The notes: generated by a model from the letters alone, not told the origin. A stretch of 5,869 bases of DNA from Nitrospirota bacterium (GCA_016207865.1 JACQZD010000031.1:1-5869); one strand, 5' to 3'. Shown: positions 1 to 5,750, numbered from the stretch's first letter. Translations and numbers: made by a program.

Positions 1-1514
1 GTGATAAACACTTTCTTTATATCGTCGGGTATCTCACTGAACTCCTGAATACTCCCTTTCTCGGCAATTTTTTCAATAAGCTCTTTGCTCCAGAGGCCCC
101 TTTCTTTTGCGATGCTTTCAAAATAGGGATTAACCTCATAAAGTTTTGTGCCCTCAAGCACATTCCGCACGAAAGACACTGCAAATAAAGGCTCTATGCC
201 GCTTGAACAGCCGGCAATGATTGAAAGGCTCCCTGTCGGCGCAATGGTCGTAATGGTGGCATTTCTAAGAGGCGCTCCGCCGCTGTATGTGCTTGCCGCA
301 AAACTGGGGAATGCGCACCTTTCTTCACACAGCATTTCGGATTTTTTCCTGCCTTCGGTCTGGATGAATCGCATTATCTCGGTTGCAAGCTTTGACGCCT
401 CGCCTGAATTATACGGGATGCCGAGCTGAATAAGCATATCAGCCCAGCCCATGACTCCAAGCCCTATTTTCCTGTTTGACTTTGTGGTTTCATCTATTAT
501 CGCAAGCGGATATTTATTAACGTCAATAACATTGTCAAGGAAATGTACCGCCGTCCGCGTGGTCTTCCTGAGTTTTTCCCAGTCCACGTCGGCAATGTGC
601 AATGCGTCGCTCTTAACGTGCTTTGCAAGATTGATGGAGCCCAGGTTGCAGGATTCATAGGGTAAAAGAGGCTGTTCGCCGCACGGATTGGTGCTTTCAA
701 TGACTCCGAGTTTCGGCGTTGGATTGGAGCCGTTTATCCTGTCAATAAAAACAATGCCCGGCTCTCCGTTTTTCCATGCGTGGCTGACTATCTGATTAAA
801 AACTTCCTTTGCCTTAAGACTGCGCACGCACTTTTGGGTGTGCGGATTAATTAAATCGTATTCCCCATCTTTTTCCAGCGCCTTCATGAATACATCTGTT
901 AATGCAACTGAAAGATTGAAATTATTGAGCTTATGGTTATGGTCTTTGGCAGTGATGAAATCAAGGATGTCCGGATGGTCCACGCGCAGTATGCCCATGT
1001 TTGCGCCCCTCCTTGTACCGCCTTGTTTTATGGCCTCTGTAGCGGAGTCAAAGACTGTCATGAAGGAAATGGGTCCGGATGAAATGCCTTTGGTTGAGCC
1101 CACAACATCACCCTTGGGCCTCAGATTTGAAAATGAAAAACCCGTGCCGCCGCCTGACTTATGTATTATCGCAGCATGCTTCACTGCTTCAAAGATGGAT
1201 TCCATGGAGTCTTCTACCGGAAGGACGAAGCATGCGGAAAGCTGCCCCAGCGGCCTGCCGGCATTCATAAGGGTAGGGCTGTTGGGGAGGAATTCAAGCG
1301 ATGTCATCAGCTCGTAAAACTTTTTCTCAATACTTTCAACCACAGCCTGTGATTTGCCGTAAGCCGCATCTGCGCTTGCGACTGCCTTTGCAACGCGGCT
1401 GAACATTACATCTGGGGTTTCAACGATATTGCCCTCCTCGTTTTTCTTCAAATACCTTTTCTCAAGAACCTTTAATGCATTGGATGTAAGAGTAAGACCG
1501 TTAAGTGCCTGCAT
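1..1514 (-). CDS. nrdJ: Adenosylcobalamin-dependent (class II) ribonucleoside-diphosphate reductase, C-terminus cut by window edge
   Basis: This enzyme reduces ribonucleotides to deoxyribonucleotides in the cytoplasm, using vitamin B12 coenzyme to make the active-site thiyl radical, so it needs no oxygen and no small radical subunit. The visible 504 residues begin MQALNGLTLTSNALKVLEKR, the usual class II start with no N-terminal ATP-cone. The catalytic set is present: Cys95 in SACF, the NPCGE loop with Asn276, Cys278 and Glu280, and Cys289 in SCNLGS. The 11-residue Cys278-Cys289 gap matches the family. Further family marks are HKSGGGTGFSFS (118-129), KQGGTRRGANMG (163-174) and the phosphate-binding PTGSLS (426-431). 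Family members usually exceed 700 residues, so the end lies left of the window. The ATG at 1514 is preceded by a G-rich Shine-Dalgarno-like GGGGGGAG only 2 nt away, and no other start fits. It lies 17 nt behind the endonuclease ORF on the same strand. The family call is certain; the regulation is inferred. Confidence 0.96.
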   Translation of the reverse strand, partial: MQALNGLTLTSNALKVLEKRYLKKNEEGNIVETPDVMFSRVAKAVASADAAYGKSQAVVESIEKKFYELMTSLEFLPNSPTLMNAGRPLGQLSACFVLPVEDSMESIFEAVKHAAIIHKSGGGTGFSFSNLRPKGDVVGSTKGISSGPISFMTVFDSATEAIKQGGTRRGANMGILRVDHPDILDFITAKDHNHKLNNFNLSVALTDVFMKALEKDGEYDLINPHTQKCVRSLKAKEVFNQIVSHAWKNGEPGIVFIDRINGSNPTPKLGVIESTNPCGEQPLLPYESCNLGSINLAKHVKSDALHIADVDWEKLRKTTRTAVHFLDNVIDVNKYPLAIIDETTKSNRKIGLGVMGWADMLIQLGIPYNSGEASKLATEIMRFIQTEGRKKSEMLCEERCAFPSFAASTYSGGAPLRNATITTIAPTGSLSIIAGCSSGIEPLFAVSFVRNVLEGTKLYEVNPYFESIAKERGLWSKELIEKIAEKGSIQEFSEIPDDIKKVFI

Positions 1515-1531
1515 AACTCCCCCCTTTTTAT

Positions 1532-1846
1532 TTAAATTAATTCACTTTGTAACTTTGTTTTACTGTTCTTTCCAGTGATAATTTTTGAAATCTCCTTTTT
1601 CCCTGTAGGGATTGTTGAATTGAAGGATGAAACAGTATAAGAATCGCTGTCTTTTAATTCAATAAGTTCTCCACCGGTAAATAGAACAGATGACTTATTA
1701 ATGCGTATTGCCATATCAGGAAACTTCCCGACATTTTTACAGGACAGCAACCCTTTCTTGAAAGGGAAATCCTCTAATTTTTTCACTTGGGTGAAAAAAT
1801 GTTTTTTATCTAATAATGATTTAAAAAAGTGATAAATAGAATACAT
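1532..1846 (-). CDS. Short PD-(D/E)XK type II restriction endonuclease ORF, probably missing its 3' part
   Basis: This 104-residue ORF carries a textbook nuclease motif: Pro43-Asp44 in GKFPDMAI, then Glu63-Leu64-Lys65 in GGELIELKDS, an 18-residue gap typical of PD-(D/E)XK enzymes. It continues with YTVSSFNSTIPTGKK (70-84), which looks like a type II restriction enzyme, although I cannot name the subfamily or its target. Such enzymes are normally about 200-350 residues. This one stops soon after the catalytic strand, 17 nt before the nrdJ start, so no room remains for the missing half and truncation by deletion is the simplest reading. It begins 5 nt after the methyltransferase stop with no clear Shine-Dalgarno, so translation is probably coupled. 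Its base composition is very AT-rich, unlike nrdJ. It may be inactive, or it may be a genuinely small enzyme. The nuclease-fold call is fairly firm; activity is unknown. Confidence 0.7.
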   Translation of the reverse strand: MYSIYHFFKSLLDKKHFFTQVKKLEDFPFKKGLLSCKNVGKFPDMAIRINKSSVLFTGGELIELKDSDSYTVSSFNSTIPTGKKEISKIITGKNSKTKLQSELI

Positions 1847-1851
1847 TTTAT

Positions 1852-2721
1852 TTACCGAAATAAGCTTAAAACCTTGTTTTTGTTAGTTGAAATAATTTCA
1901 TCAGTATCCCATATCTCACTTAAGTTTTCTGTGTGAATATAGTCTTTGAAATATCTTTGAATATTATCATCATTCCTGAAATCTGTCAGCCTGTTTTCGA
2001 TACATTCCACATTCATAGGATCGAGTTCTATCCCCAGGGATTTCCTGCCTAATTGTTCTGCAACAACCAAAGTTGTCCCTGTTCCTGCAAACGGGTCTAA
2101 AACTGTATCACCGATTTTTGTTGATGAAAGTATAATACGCAAGAGCAATGAAATAGGAGCTTGTTGTTTATGAAATCTTTCGCCATTTAGATTTCTTAGC
2201 GCTTCATCTCCGGCAAAATAGCCTGAAGTAAGCTCCCGTATATCATCCCATACATCTGTTACGTACAGGCCGTTTTCACGTTCAAGCTTATAACCCGCAG
2301 GCAGAGATGGATTAATTCGCAAGCGGTTAAATACACGAGATTTCTTTCCTTTTGTAGCGAAAGCAATTATCTGGTAGTGTTTACCAAACTTGTTACTGCA
2401 AGGCACTGCTGAACTTTTCTTTTTCCAGACTATCAAATTTTGTAAGTTCCAACCGGATGTTCTAAGACAGTTCAATACATATTCTGTATTTTTTTCTCTC
2501 TGCATAAAATAAATTGCCCCGCCATTAGAGGTTAGGGCATAGATACTCGAACATATTTCTTGCATCCACTGCCAATAGATTTCATCGGGTAGATTGTCAT
2601 CGTGCTCAGCATACTCTTTGCCCTGATTAAAAGGCGGATCAAGAAACGTAAGGTCAATGCCTTTTAGTTTTTTTGACTTTAGTTTTTCAGTGCAACTGCC
2701 GCAAATTATTTTATAAGACAT
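1852..2721 (-). CDS. Beta-class amino DNA methyltransferase (N4-cytosine or N6-adenine) of a type II RM system
   Basis: This enzyme transfers a methyl group from S-adenosylmethionine to an exocyclic amino group in its DNA target, protecting the host from a partner endonuclease. The 289 residues are full length. The motif order is that of the beta class: catalytic motif IV DPPF at 28-31 (TFLDPPFNQGKEY) comes first, then a target-recognition stretch (about 100-180), then HKQQAP at 184-189 and the AdoMet-binding motif I DPFAGTGTT at 209-217, with acidic GIELD at 230-234 as motif II. DPPF does not settle whether the product is N4-methylcytosine or N6-methyladenine. The ATG at 2721 has only a weak purine stretch ahead of it. 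The next gene is the endonuclease-like ORF 5 nt away. No controller (C) protein gene is present. The low GC compared with flanking genes suggests acquisition by transfer. The recognition sequence cannot be told from the sequence. Confidence 0.93.
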   Translation of the reverse strand: MSYKIICGSCTEKLKSKKLKGIDLTFLDPPFNQGKEYAEHDDNLPDEIYWQWMQEICSSIYALTSNGGAIYFMQREKNTEYVLNCLRTSGWNLQNLIVWKKKSSAVPCSNKFGKHYQIIAFATKGKKSRVFNRLRINPSLPAGYKLERENGLYVTDVWDDIRELTSGYFAGDEALRNLNGERFHKQQAPISLLLRIILSSTKIGDTVLDPFAGTGTTLVVAEQLGRKSLGIELDPMNVECIENRLTDFRNDDNIQRYFKDYIHTENLSEIWDTDEIISTNKNKVLSLFR

Positions 2722-2793
2722 GTTTATTATCTTTCATTTCTATTGTTTACTGTTGCCGATGATTATAGTGGTTTAAGTATCATTTCCCTCTTT

Positions 2794-2835
2794 TTAAACC
2801 TCTGACGTGTTTAATCTTCCAAGTGGATGCTCCAT
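2794..2835 (-). other. Possible 13-codon leader ORF (MEHPLGRLNTSEV)
   Basis: Within the predicted leader of the methyltransferase transcript, an ATG at 2835 is preceded by GAGGGG (2849-2844) with an 8-nt gap, the best ribosome-binding site in the region. The ORF ends at TAA (2796-2794). Its ribosome-binding site lies inside the hairpin at 2846-2859, and its stop overlaps the distal sequence AGAGGTT (2803-2797, minus strand) that could pair with the hairpin's other arm. There is no homology or codon-use support, so it may be chance. Confidence 0.2.
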
Positions 2836-2843
2836 GCCGCTTA

Positions 2844-2859
2844 CCCCTCTATTTAGAGG
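2844..2859. promoter_or_regulatory. Palindrome CCTCTA-TT-TAGAGG; possible second NrdR-like half of a tandem, or leader hairpin
   Basis: A perfect 6-bp inverted repeat with a 2-nt centre occupies 2846-2859. The 16-bp register starting at 2844 lies exactly 31 bp, three helical turns, from the NrdR-like site at 2875 and keeps about 9 of 16 consensus positions. It sits just after the predicted start of the minus-strand transcript, where a repressor site would be expected. It could equally act as an RNA hairpin in the leader. Confidence 0.3.
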
Positions 2860-2868
2860 TTAAACATG

Positions 2869-2897
2869 ATTAAACCACAATATGTTGTATATGTCAA
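2869..2897 (-). promoter_or_regulatory. Sigma70-type promoter for the methyltransferase-endonuclease-nrdJ unit
   Basis: Read on the minus strand, a perfect -35 TTGACA (2897-2892) is followed by a 17-bp spacer and TTTAAT (2874-2869), which differs from TATAAT at one position. The predicted transcription start is near 2862, about 140 nt before the methyltransferase ATG. No comparable promoter was seen between here and nrdJ, so this one may drive all three genes. The call rests on consensus match and spacing only. Confidence 0.6.
2875..2890. promoter_or_regulatory. NrdR-box-like site in the promoter spacer
   Basis: The 16 bp CCACAATATGTTGTAT match 13 of 16 positions of the NrdR box as I recall it (acaCwAtATaTwGtgt), with one mismatch in the central ten. 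NrdR is a nucleotide-sensing repressor of ribonucleotide reductase genes, and its boxes typically overlap nrd promoters in pairs. This site fills the spacer of the minus-strand promoter whose transcript runs towards nrdJ. The match was made by eye and AT-rich DNA gives chance hits, so it is a candidate only. Confidence 0.4.
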
Positions 2898-3058
2898 GGA
2901 TAAAGTGCAGTTTTTACAAGTCCTTGATTTTTACTGTGTTTTGCTGTGAAAACGCAGTGGATGAAATGTGGAATAAAAAATTTTTGATAAAACTGCGAAG
3001 GGTCGCTTCGACTTGCCGCAGGGAAGATCAATAAACCCTGTATTCCCTTTATATAAAA

Positions 3059-4591
3059 ATGAGCAGCCGCATTTGCAATAAATTAAAGGCGCAGTGGGAC
3101 ATAGTTAAAGCCCAGATAGAAATTGCCGATACTGCATTTATTGTTCTGCGCAGCGTTGTCTTTGCCGGAGGGGTTGGCTGGCTTTTATTTTCAGACATTT
3201 CAAAAGGAACTGTCTGGGATATCGGCGCTCTTTTTGTTTATTTTGCCGTTTACAGTCTCATTGTATACTTCTGGCTTTTTGTCTTTCCGCAGAGGAAGAG
3301 AATTATCTATCTGGTTTCGCTTTTTTTTGATCTTTCTTTTATCGCGCTGCTTGTAAATCTAACATGTGGGTTTGACAGCGAGTTCTTCAGTGCGTTTTAT
3401 CTGATGACGGCGCTGTATGCTTTTTACTATGGGCATATCATAGGCACCGGTGTGGCGGCAGTGTCGGCAGTGCTGTACTTCTTAAGCAGCGGAGCCAATC
3501 TTACGGAATTTCAGTGGAATGATTTTTTTATCAAAGCCGCAGTACTTTTTTTAATAGCCGTACCTATCGGCATGCTTTCCAACAGGCTCAAGAAGGACAA
3601 GGGCAGGATAGAAAATCTCAATAAGGATCTGCAAAAGTCCATAGATGCGCTGAGGAATCTTCAGGGACGGGTTGTGCAGGCTGAAAAATTTGCCGCCATA
3701 GGCCGTGTTACTGCGGATATAGCACACGATATCAGGAATCCGTTGACGTCAATTGGCGGGTTTGCCAGAAGGCTGAATAAAAAATTTCCCGCAGGCACAA
3801 AGGAAAGGGGGTATACCGACCTTATGATTTCCGAGGTGGACAGGCTTGAAAGGATACTGAAGGATGTCCTTATATTTTCACGTGAAGCAAGGTTCAGCCT
3901 TCAACACTATGGTATAAATGAAGTAATAAGGGAGGCGCTTAACGCCTTTTCAAGCATGCTGGAGGAGCAGTCAATTCAGGTAAAAGAAAATTTAGATTTG
4001 TCGCTTCCGCAGGTCCTGATAGACAAGGATCAGGCAGTTCAGGCAGTAAATAATATAATAGGCAATGCAATAGACGCAATGCATGAGAGCGGGACTTTGG
4101 GCGTAAGCACTTTTATGCGGCGTATGTACGACGCCGACTATGTTGTTGTTGAGATTGCGGACACCGGACACGGCATACCTGATGATAAATTGGACATTAT
4201 ATTTGAGCCTTTCTTCACAACAAAGAAAATAGGCACCGGCACCGGCCTCGGTCTGTCCATCTGCAAAAAAATCATGGATGAACACAACGGATCAATAATG
4301 GTGGAAAGCGCGCAGGGCAAGGGAGCTGTTTTCAGGCTGTTCTTCCCGTATCAGAGCAGGGAGGAAGCCGTCAAGACAATGTGCTGGGAATTTCAAAAAT
4401 GCGGCGTTGAGAAGACAGAAGGGGCTGCGGCGGTGATGAAATGCGCCGCATATCCCAACTACGGCAGGATGTGCTGGGTGGTTGCAGGGACCTTCTGCGG
4501 CAAAAAAGTAAGCGGAGCCATCGCGCAAAAACTGGGCGATTGCAAAAAGTGCGAATTCTATCAAAGAATCGTTGTGCGAAAGGATATATAA
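3059..4591 (+). CDS. Membrane sensor histidine kinase with C-terminal two-CW cysteine-rich domain
   Basis: The protein should sense a signal at the cytoplasmic membrane and autophosphorylate on His223. Six hydrophobic segments (about 25-45, 55-75, 82-102, 108-125, 127-144, 158-175) form the sensor, with no large extracellular domain. A short coiled coil (182-212) leads to the HisKA H-box AHDIRNPLTS (222-231). The ATPase domain follows: N-box IIGNAIDAM (333-341), G1 DTGHGIP (368-374), F-box FEPFFTTK (382-389) and G2 GTGTGLGLS (392-400). The catalytic residues are intact. Residues 441-500 form the extra tail, with CW pairs at 442-443 and 472-473 plus Cys448, 462, 480, 495 and 498. This fits the two-CW domain known from bacterial signalling proteins and could bind metal or sense redox. 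The ATG at 3059 is the only usable start after an upstream in-frame stop and has no Shine-Dalgarno, so initiation may be leaderless or weak. It resembles NtrB/ZraS-type kinases. Its partner appears to be the next gene, which lacks a receiver. Confidence 0.93.
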   Translation: MSSRICNKLKAQWDIVKAQIEIADTAFIVLRSVVFAGGVGWLLFSDISKGTVWDIGALFVYFAVYSLIVYFWLFVFPQRKRIIYLVSLFFDLSFIALLVNLTCGFDSEFFSAFYLMTALYAFYYGHIIGTGVAAVSAVLYFLSSGANLTEFQWNDFFIKAAVLFLIAVPIGMLSNRLKKDKGRIENLNKDLQKSIDALRNLQGRVVQAEKFAAIGRVTADIAHDIRNPLTSIGGFARRLNKKFPAGTKERGYTDLMISEVDRLERILKDVLIFSREARFSLQHYGINEVIREALNAFSSMLEEQSIQVKENLDLSLPQVLIDKDQAVQAVNNIIGNAIDAMHESGTLGVSTFMRRMYDADYVVVEIADTGHGIPDDKLDIIFEPFFTTKKIGTGTGLGLSICKKIMDEHNGSIMVESAQGKGAVFRLFFPYQSREEAVKTMCWEFQKCGVEKTEGAAAVMKCAAYPNYGRMCWVVAGTFCGKKVSGAIAQKLGDCKKCEFYQRIVVRKDI

Positions 4592-5110
4592 ATGGGGACT
4601 GCCATGGATGAGAAATCTCCTCTTCAACAGGATATACCGTTATGGGAAAGGCGAGATGAAATACTGCCGCTTGCAGGGCGCTTTATTCAATTAGCCGACC
4701 GGCAGGTGAAGACGGGCCGTAAAGAGCTTTCAAAAGAGGCCGGAGAATATATCCTGACTCATGACTGGAAGGACGAGCAGGAGCTTGAAGATGCAGTTAA
4801 GAAGGCGTGCATTTTATCAGACGCAGATGTGCTGCAGAGGGAGGATTTTGATATCAGGCAGAAGCGGGTAAAGTCCATCGGAGGGTTTATTGAGGAAAGA
4901 CTTAAATGGTTTATGCGGAATATAAAGCGCCTTGAAAAATTTAATCTTTACGACACCGTTATAACAGAAGTGGAAAAGGCATTAATTGCGATGGTCATTG
5001 CTGAGACAGGCGGCAATCAGCTGAAGGCGTCAAGACTCCTTGGAATAAACCGCAATACATTGAGAGTAAAAATAAAAAAACTCGGGATTAATATAAAGCC
5101 GCAGGAATGA
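4592..5110 (+). CDS. Fis-type DNA-binding protein resembling the C-terminal part of an NtrC-family activator, without receiver or AAA+ core
   Basis: Residues about 126-166 are a Fis-type helix-turn-helix, with ALIAMVIAETGGNQLKASR and LLGINRNTLRVKIKKLGI, the DNA-binding end of NtrC-like regulators. Residues about 17-87 resemble the lid at the end of a sigma54-activator ATPase domain: WERRDEILPLAGRFIQ, LSKEAGEYILTHDW and ELEDAVKKACILSDADVLQREDF match the usual RRDDIPLLA, LSPEA...WPGNVRELENAI and LADGDVI-PEDL pattern. The conserved arginine of that VREL motif is missing here (DEQEL, 61-65). Walker A, GAFTGA and a receiver are all absent, so it cannot be a normal ATP-driven sigma54 activator. It probably binds DNA as a plain regulator or a partner of another activator. 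The start directly abuts the kinase stop, with AGGA 7 nt ahead; a second ATG at 4604 (after GGGG) is also possible. Co-transcription with the kinase is very likely. The target genes are unknown. Confidence 0.85.
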   Translation: MGTAMDEKSPLQQDIPLWERRDEILPLAGRFIQLADRQVKTGRKELSKEAGEYILTHDWKDEQELEDAVKKACILSDADVLQREDFDIRQKRVKSIGGFIEERLKWFMRNIKRLEKFNLYDTVITEVEKALIAMVIAETGGNQLKASRLLGINRNTLRVKIKKLGINIKPQE

Positions 5111-5126
5111 AACAGCTATAGTTTCA
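5108..5126. terminator. Small hairpin across two convergent stop codons
   Basis: TGAAAC (5108-5113) and GTTTCA (5121-5126) form a 6-bp stem with a 7-nt loop. The hairpin overlaps both the TGA of the Fis-type gene and the TAG of the convergent PCC-domain gene. In the plus direction only AAAAG follows, with no T-tract, so it would be a weak bidirectional terminator at best. It is listed because the two genes converge within 5 bp and nothing else here could separate them. Confidence 0.3.
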
Positions 5127-5550
5127 AAAGCGTAAGCCCCGAGACGGGGTCCAGCTCCCTGACTGCATTTACCCCTTCAATCTCAATAATAACCGCTTCA
5201 AGCACGAAGAATGTCTCGGATTGCTCCCGCAGGCATCCGACCTTGACCATGTCTTTTTTGCCGAAGGCTCCGTGAAAGTGTATCTTAGGCTCATCCGCCT
5301 GCCGGAAAATTGTCCCTATGCCGACAACCTCATGGCTTTCTCCGAGTTGTTTCCATACCGGTTTCGGCGGCATCTCATCCTTTTCAGGGCCGACTACTAT
5401 TCTGCCTTCCCGTATTCCCCCAATAAGATAAAAAATCCCGGCTTTTAAATTTTCCTTTTTAGCTATAACTGCAAGATTTTCAAGTATGTCTTCCCTGTCC
5501 TCAAATCTCGCAACAATAATCCGTCCGGCTCTGCCGGTCTGATATTTCAT
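5116..5550 (-). CDS. PCC/PPC (DUF296) domain protein
   Basis: This 144-residue protein is a single PCC domain (plants and prokaryotes conserved; DUF296, COG1661 type), the usual length for the stand-alone bacterial form. In plants the domain sits in AT-hook DNA-binding proteins; the bacterial single-domain proteins have no settled function, and trimers are known for the fold. Visible marks are the N-terminal strand GRIIVARFEDREDILENLAVIA (about 9-30), the turn GIFYLIGGIREGRIVVG (38-54) and the core IHFHGAFGKKDMVKVGCL (90-107). His73, His91 and His93 could form a metal site, as proposed for bacterial members. There is no signal peptide or membrane segment. The ATG at 5550 has a strong GGAGGA about 4 nt upstream. 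It is transcribed alone, convergent with the Fis-type gene. Its upstream region runs into the palindromic repeat, and no clear promoter was found. The domain call is solid; the function is unknown. Confidence 0.88.
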   Translation of the reverse strand: MKYQTGRAGRIIVARFEDREDILENLAVIAKKENLKAGIFYLIGGIREGRIVVGPEKDEMPPKPVWKQLGESHEVVGIGTIFRQADEPKIHFHGAFGKKDMVKVGCLREQSETFFVLEAVIIEIEGVNAVRELDPVSGLTLLKL

Positions 5551-5590
5551 AAATCCTCCGTGTGGCCTTAATTAAAGAATCCTTCTCGGT

Positions 5591-5666
5591 GTCATTCCTC
5601 CCGAAGCTTCGGGATCGGGAATCCTTCATGAATCCCGAAACTTCGGGATGGACAAGCCAGAATGAC
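5591..5666. repeat. 76-bp palindromic intergenic repeat (REP/MITE-like)
   Basis: The element is bounded by GTCATTC (5591-5597) and GAATGAC (5660-5666). Inside are a perfect 16-bp palindrome, TCCCGAAGCTTCGGGA (5599-5614), and a second inverted repeat with the same core, ATCCCGAA-AC-TTCGGGAT (5632-5649). The similarity of the two inner palindromes, the terminal repeats and the position between divergent genes fit a dispersed REP- or MITE-like element, but only one copy is in the window. It has no coding capacity. Confidence 0.65.
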
Positions 5667-5750
5667 GGTTTAGATACTTCACCCCGAAATGTTGGGAGTG
5701 CATAGTTGTTCAGTTGTCTGTAGTATACAGAAGAAGCGCATAAATTTCTC

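Larger units (their letters stand above)
2768..2878. repeat. Inverted repeat, 9-bp arms GTGGTTTAA / TTAAACCAC, 111 bp end to end
   Basis: The left arm GTGGTTTAA is at 2768-2776 and the right arm TTAAACCAC at 2870-2878, a perfect match. The right arm overlaps the -10 region of the minus-strand promoter. The left arm directly abuts a TATAAT on the minus strand (2767-2762) that lacks a recognisable -35. Possible roles are an operator for a looping repressor or the ends of a small mobile remnant. No target-site duplication was recognised. Confidence 0.45.
2722..3058. other. Divergent intergenic region, 337 bp, between methyltransferase and histidine kinase genes
   Basis: The left two thirds hold the minus-strand promoter, the 9-bp-arm inverted repeat and the leader structures listed separately. 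The right third (about 2940-3058) has an A/T tract at 2975-2990 and a possible hairpin, CGAAG-GGTCG-CTTCG, near 2995-3009. I found no pair of -35 and -10 hexamers with good spacing for the rightward kinase gene; TTGATT at 2924 lacks a fair -10. No coding capacity of note is visible apart from the leader ORF candidate. Confidence 0.5.

Noticed and set aside
148..1352. Several plus-strand open frames of 60-159 codons
   Set aside because: They are antisense shadows of the nrdJ reading frame, which carries all the family motifs on the minus strand. The plus-strand translations show no domain pattern and lack ribosome-binding sites.
1544..1558. Tandem ACTTTGT repeats (two 7-bp copies, 8-bp period) before nrdJ
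   Set aside because: They are only two short AT-rich copies within the end of the endonuclease ORF, with no promoter-like spacing, and are easily due to chance.
2722..2862. Cobalamin riboswitch controlling the B12-dependent reductase
   Set aside because: The leader is only about 140 nt and has no B12-box (GCCACTG) match or recognisable multi-stem core.
2794..2866. Integron attC site upstream of the methyltransferase (GTTTAAC start with inverted arms)
   Set aside because: The 5' element fits RYYYAAC, but the distal partner reads GTTTAAA instead of GTTRRRY. There is no cassette array or integrase, and the pairing is better explained as leader hairpins or operator palindromes.
3992..4627. Minus-strand open frames of 60-111 codons inside the kinase gene
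   Set aside because: They are antisense to the conserved ATPase and two-CW coding sequence and show no recognisable motifs.
5137..5149. CCCCG-AGA-CGGGG hairpin as a terminator for the Fis-type gene
   Set aside because: It has no T-tract on the plus strand and lies within the coding sequence of the PCC-domain gene, encoding its conserved-looking C-terminus.
5221..5448. Plus-strand 75-codon open frame
   Set aside because: It is antisense to the PCC-domain core, which is clearly the coding strand.
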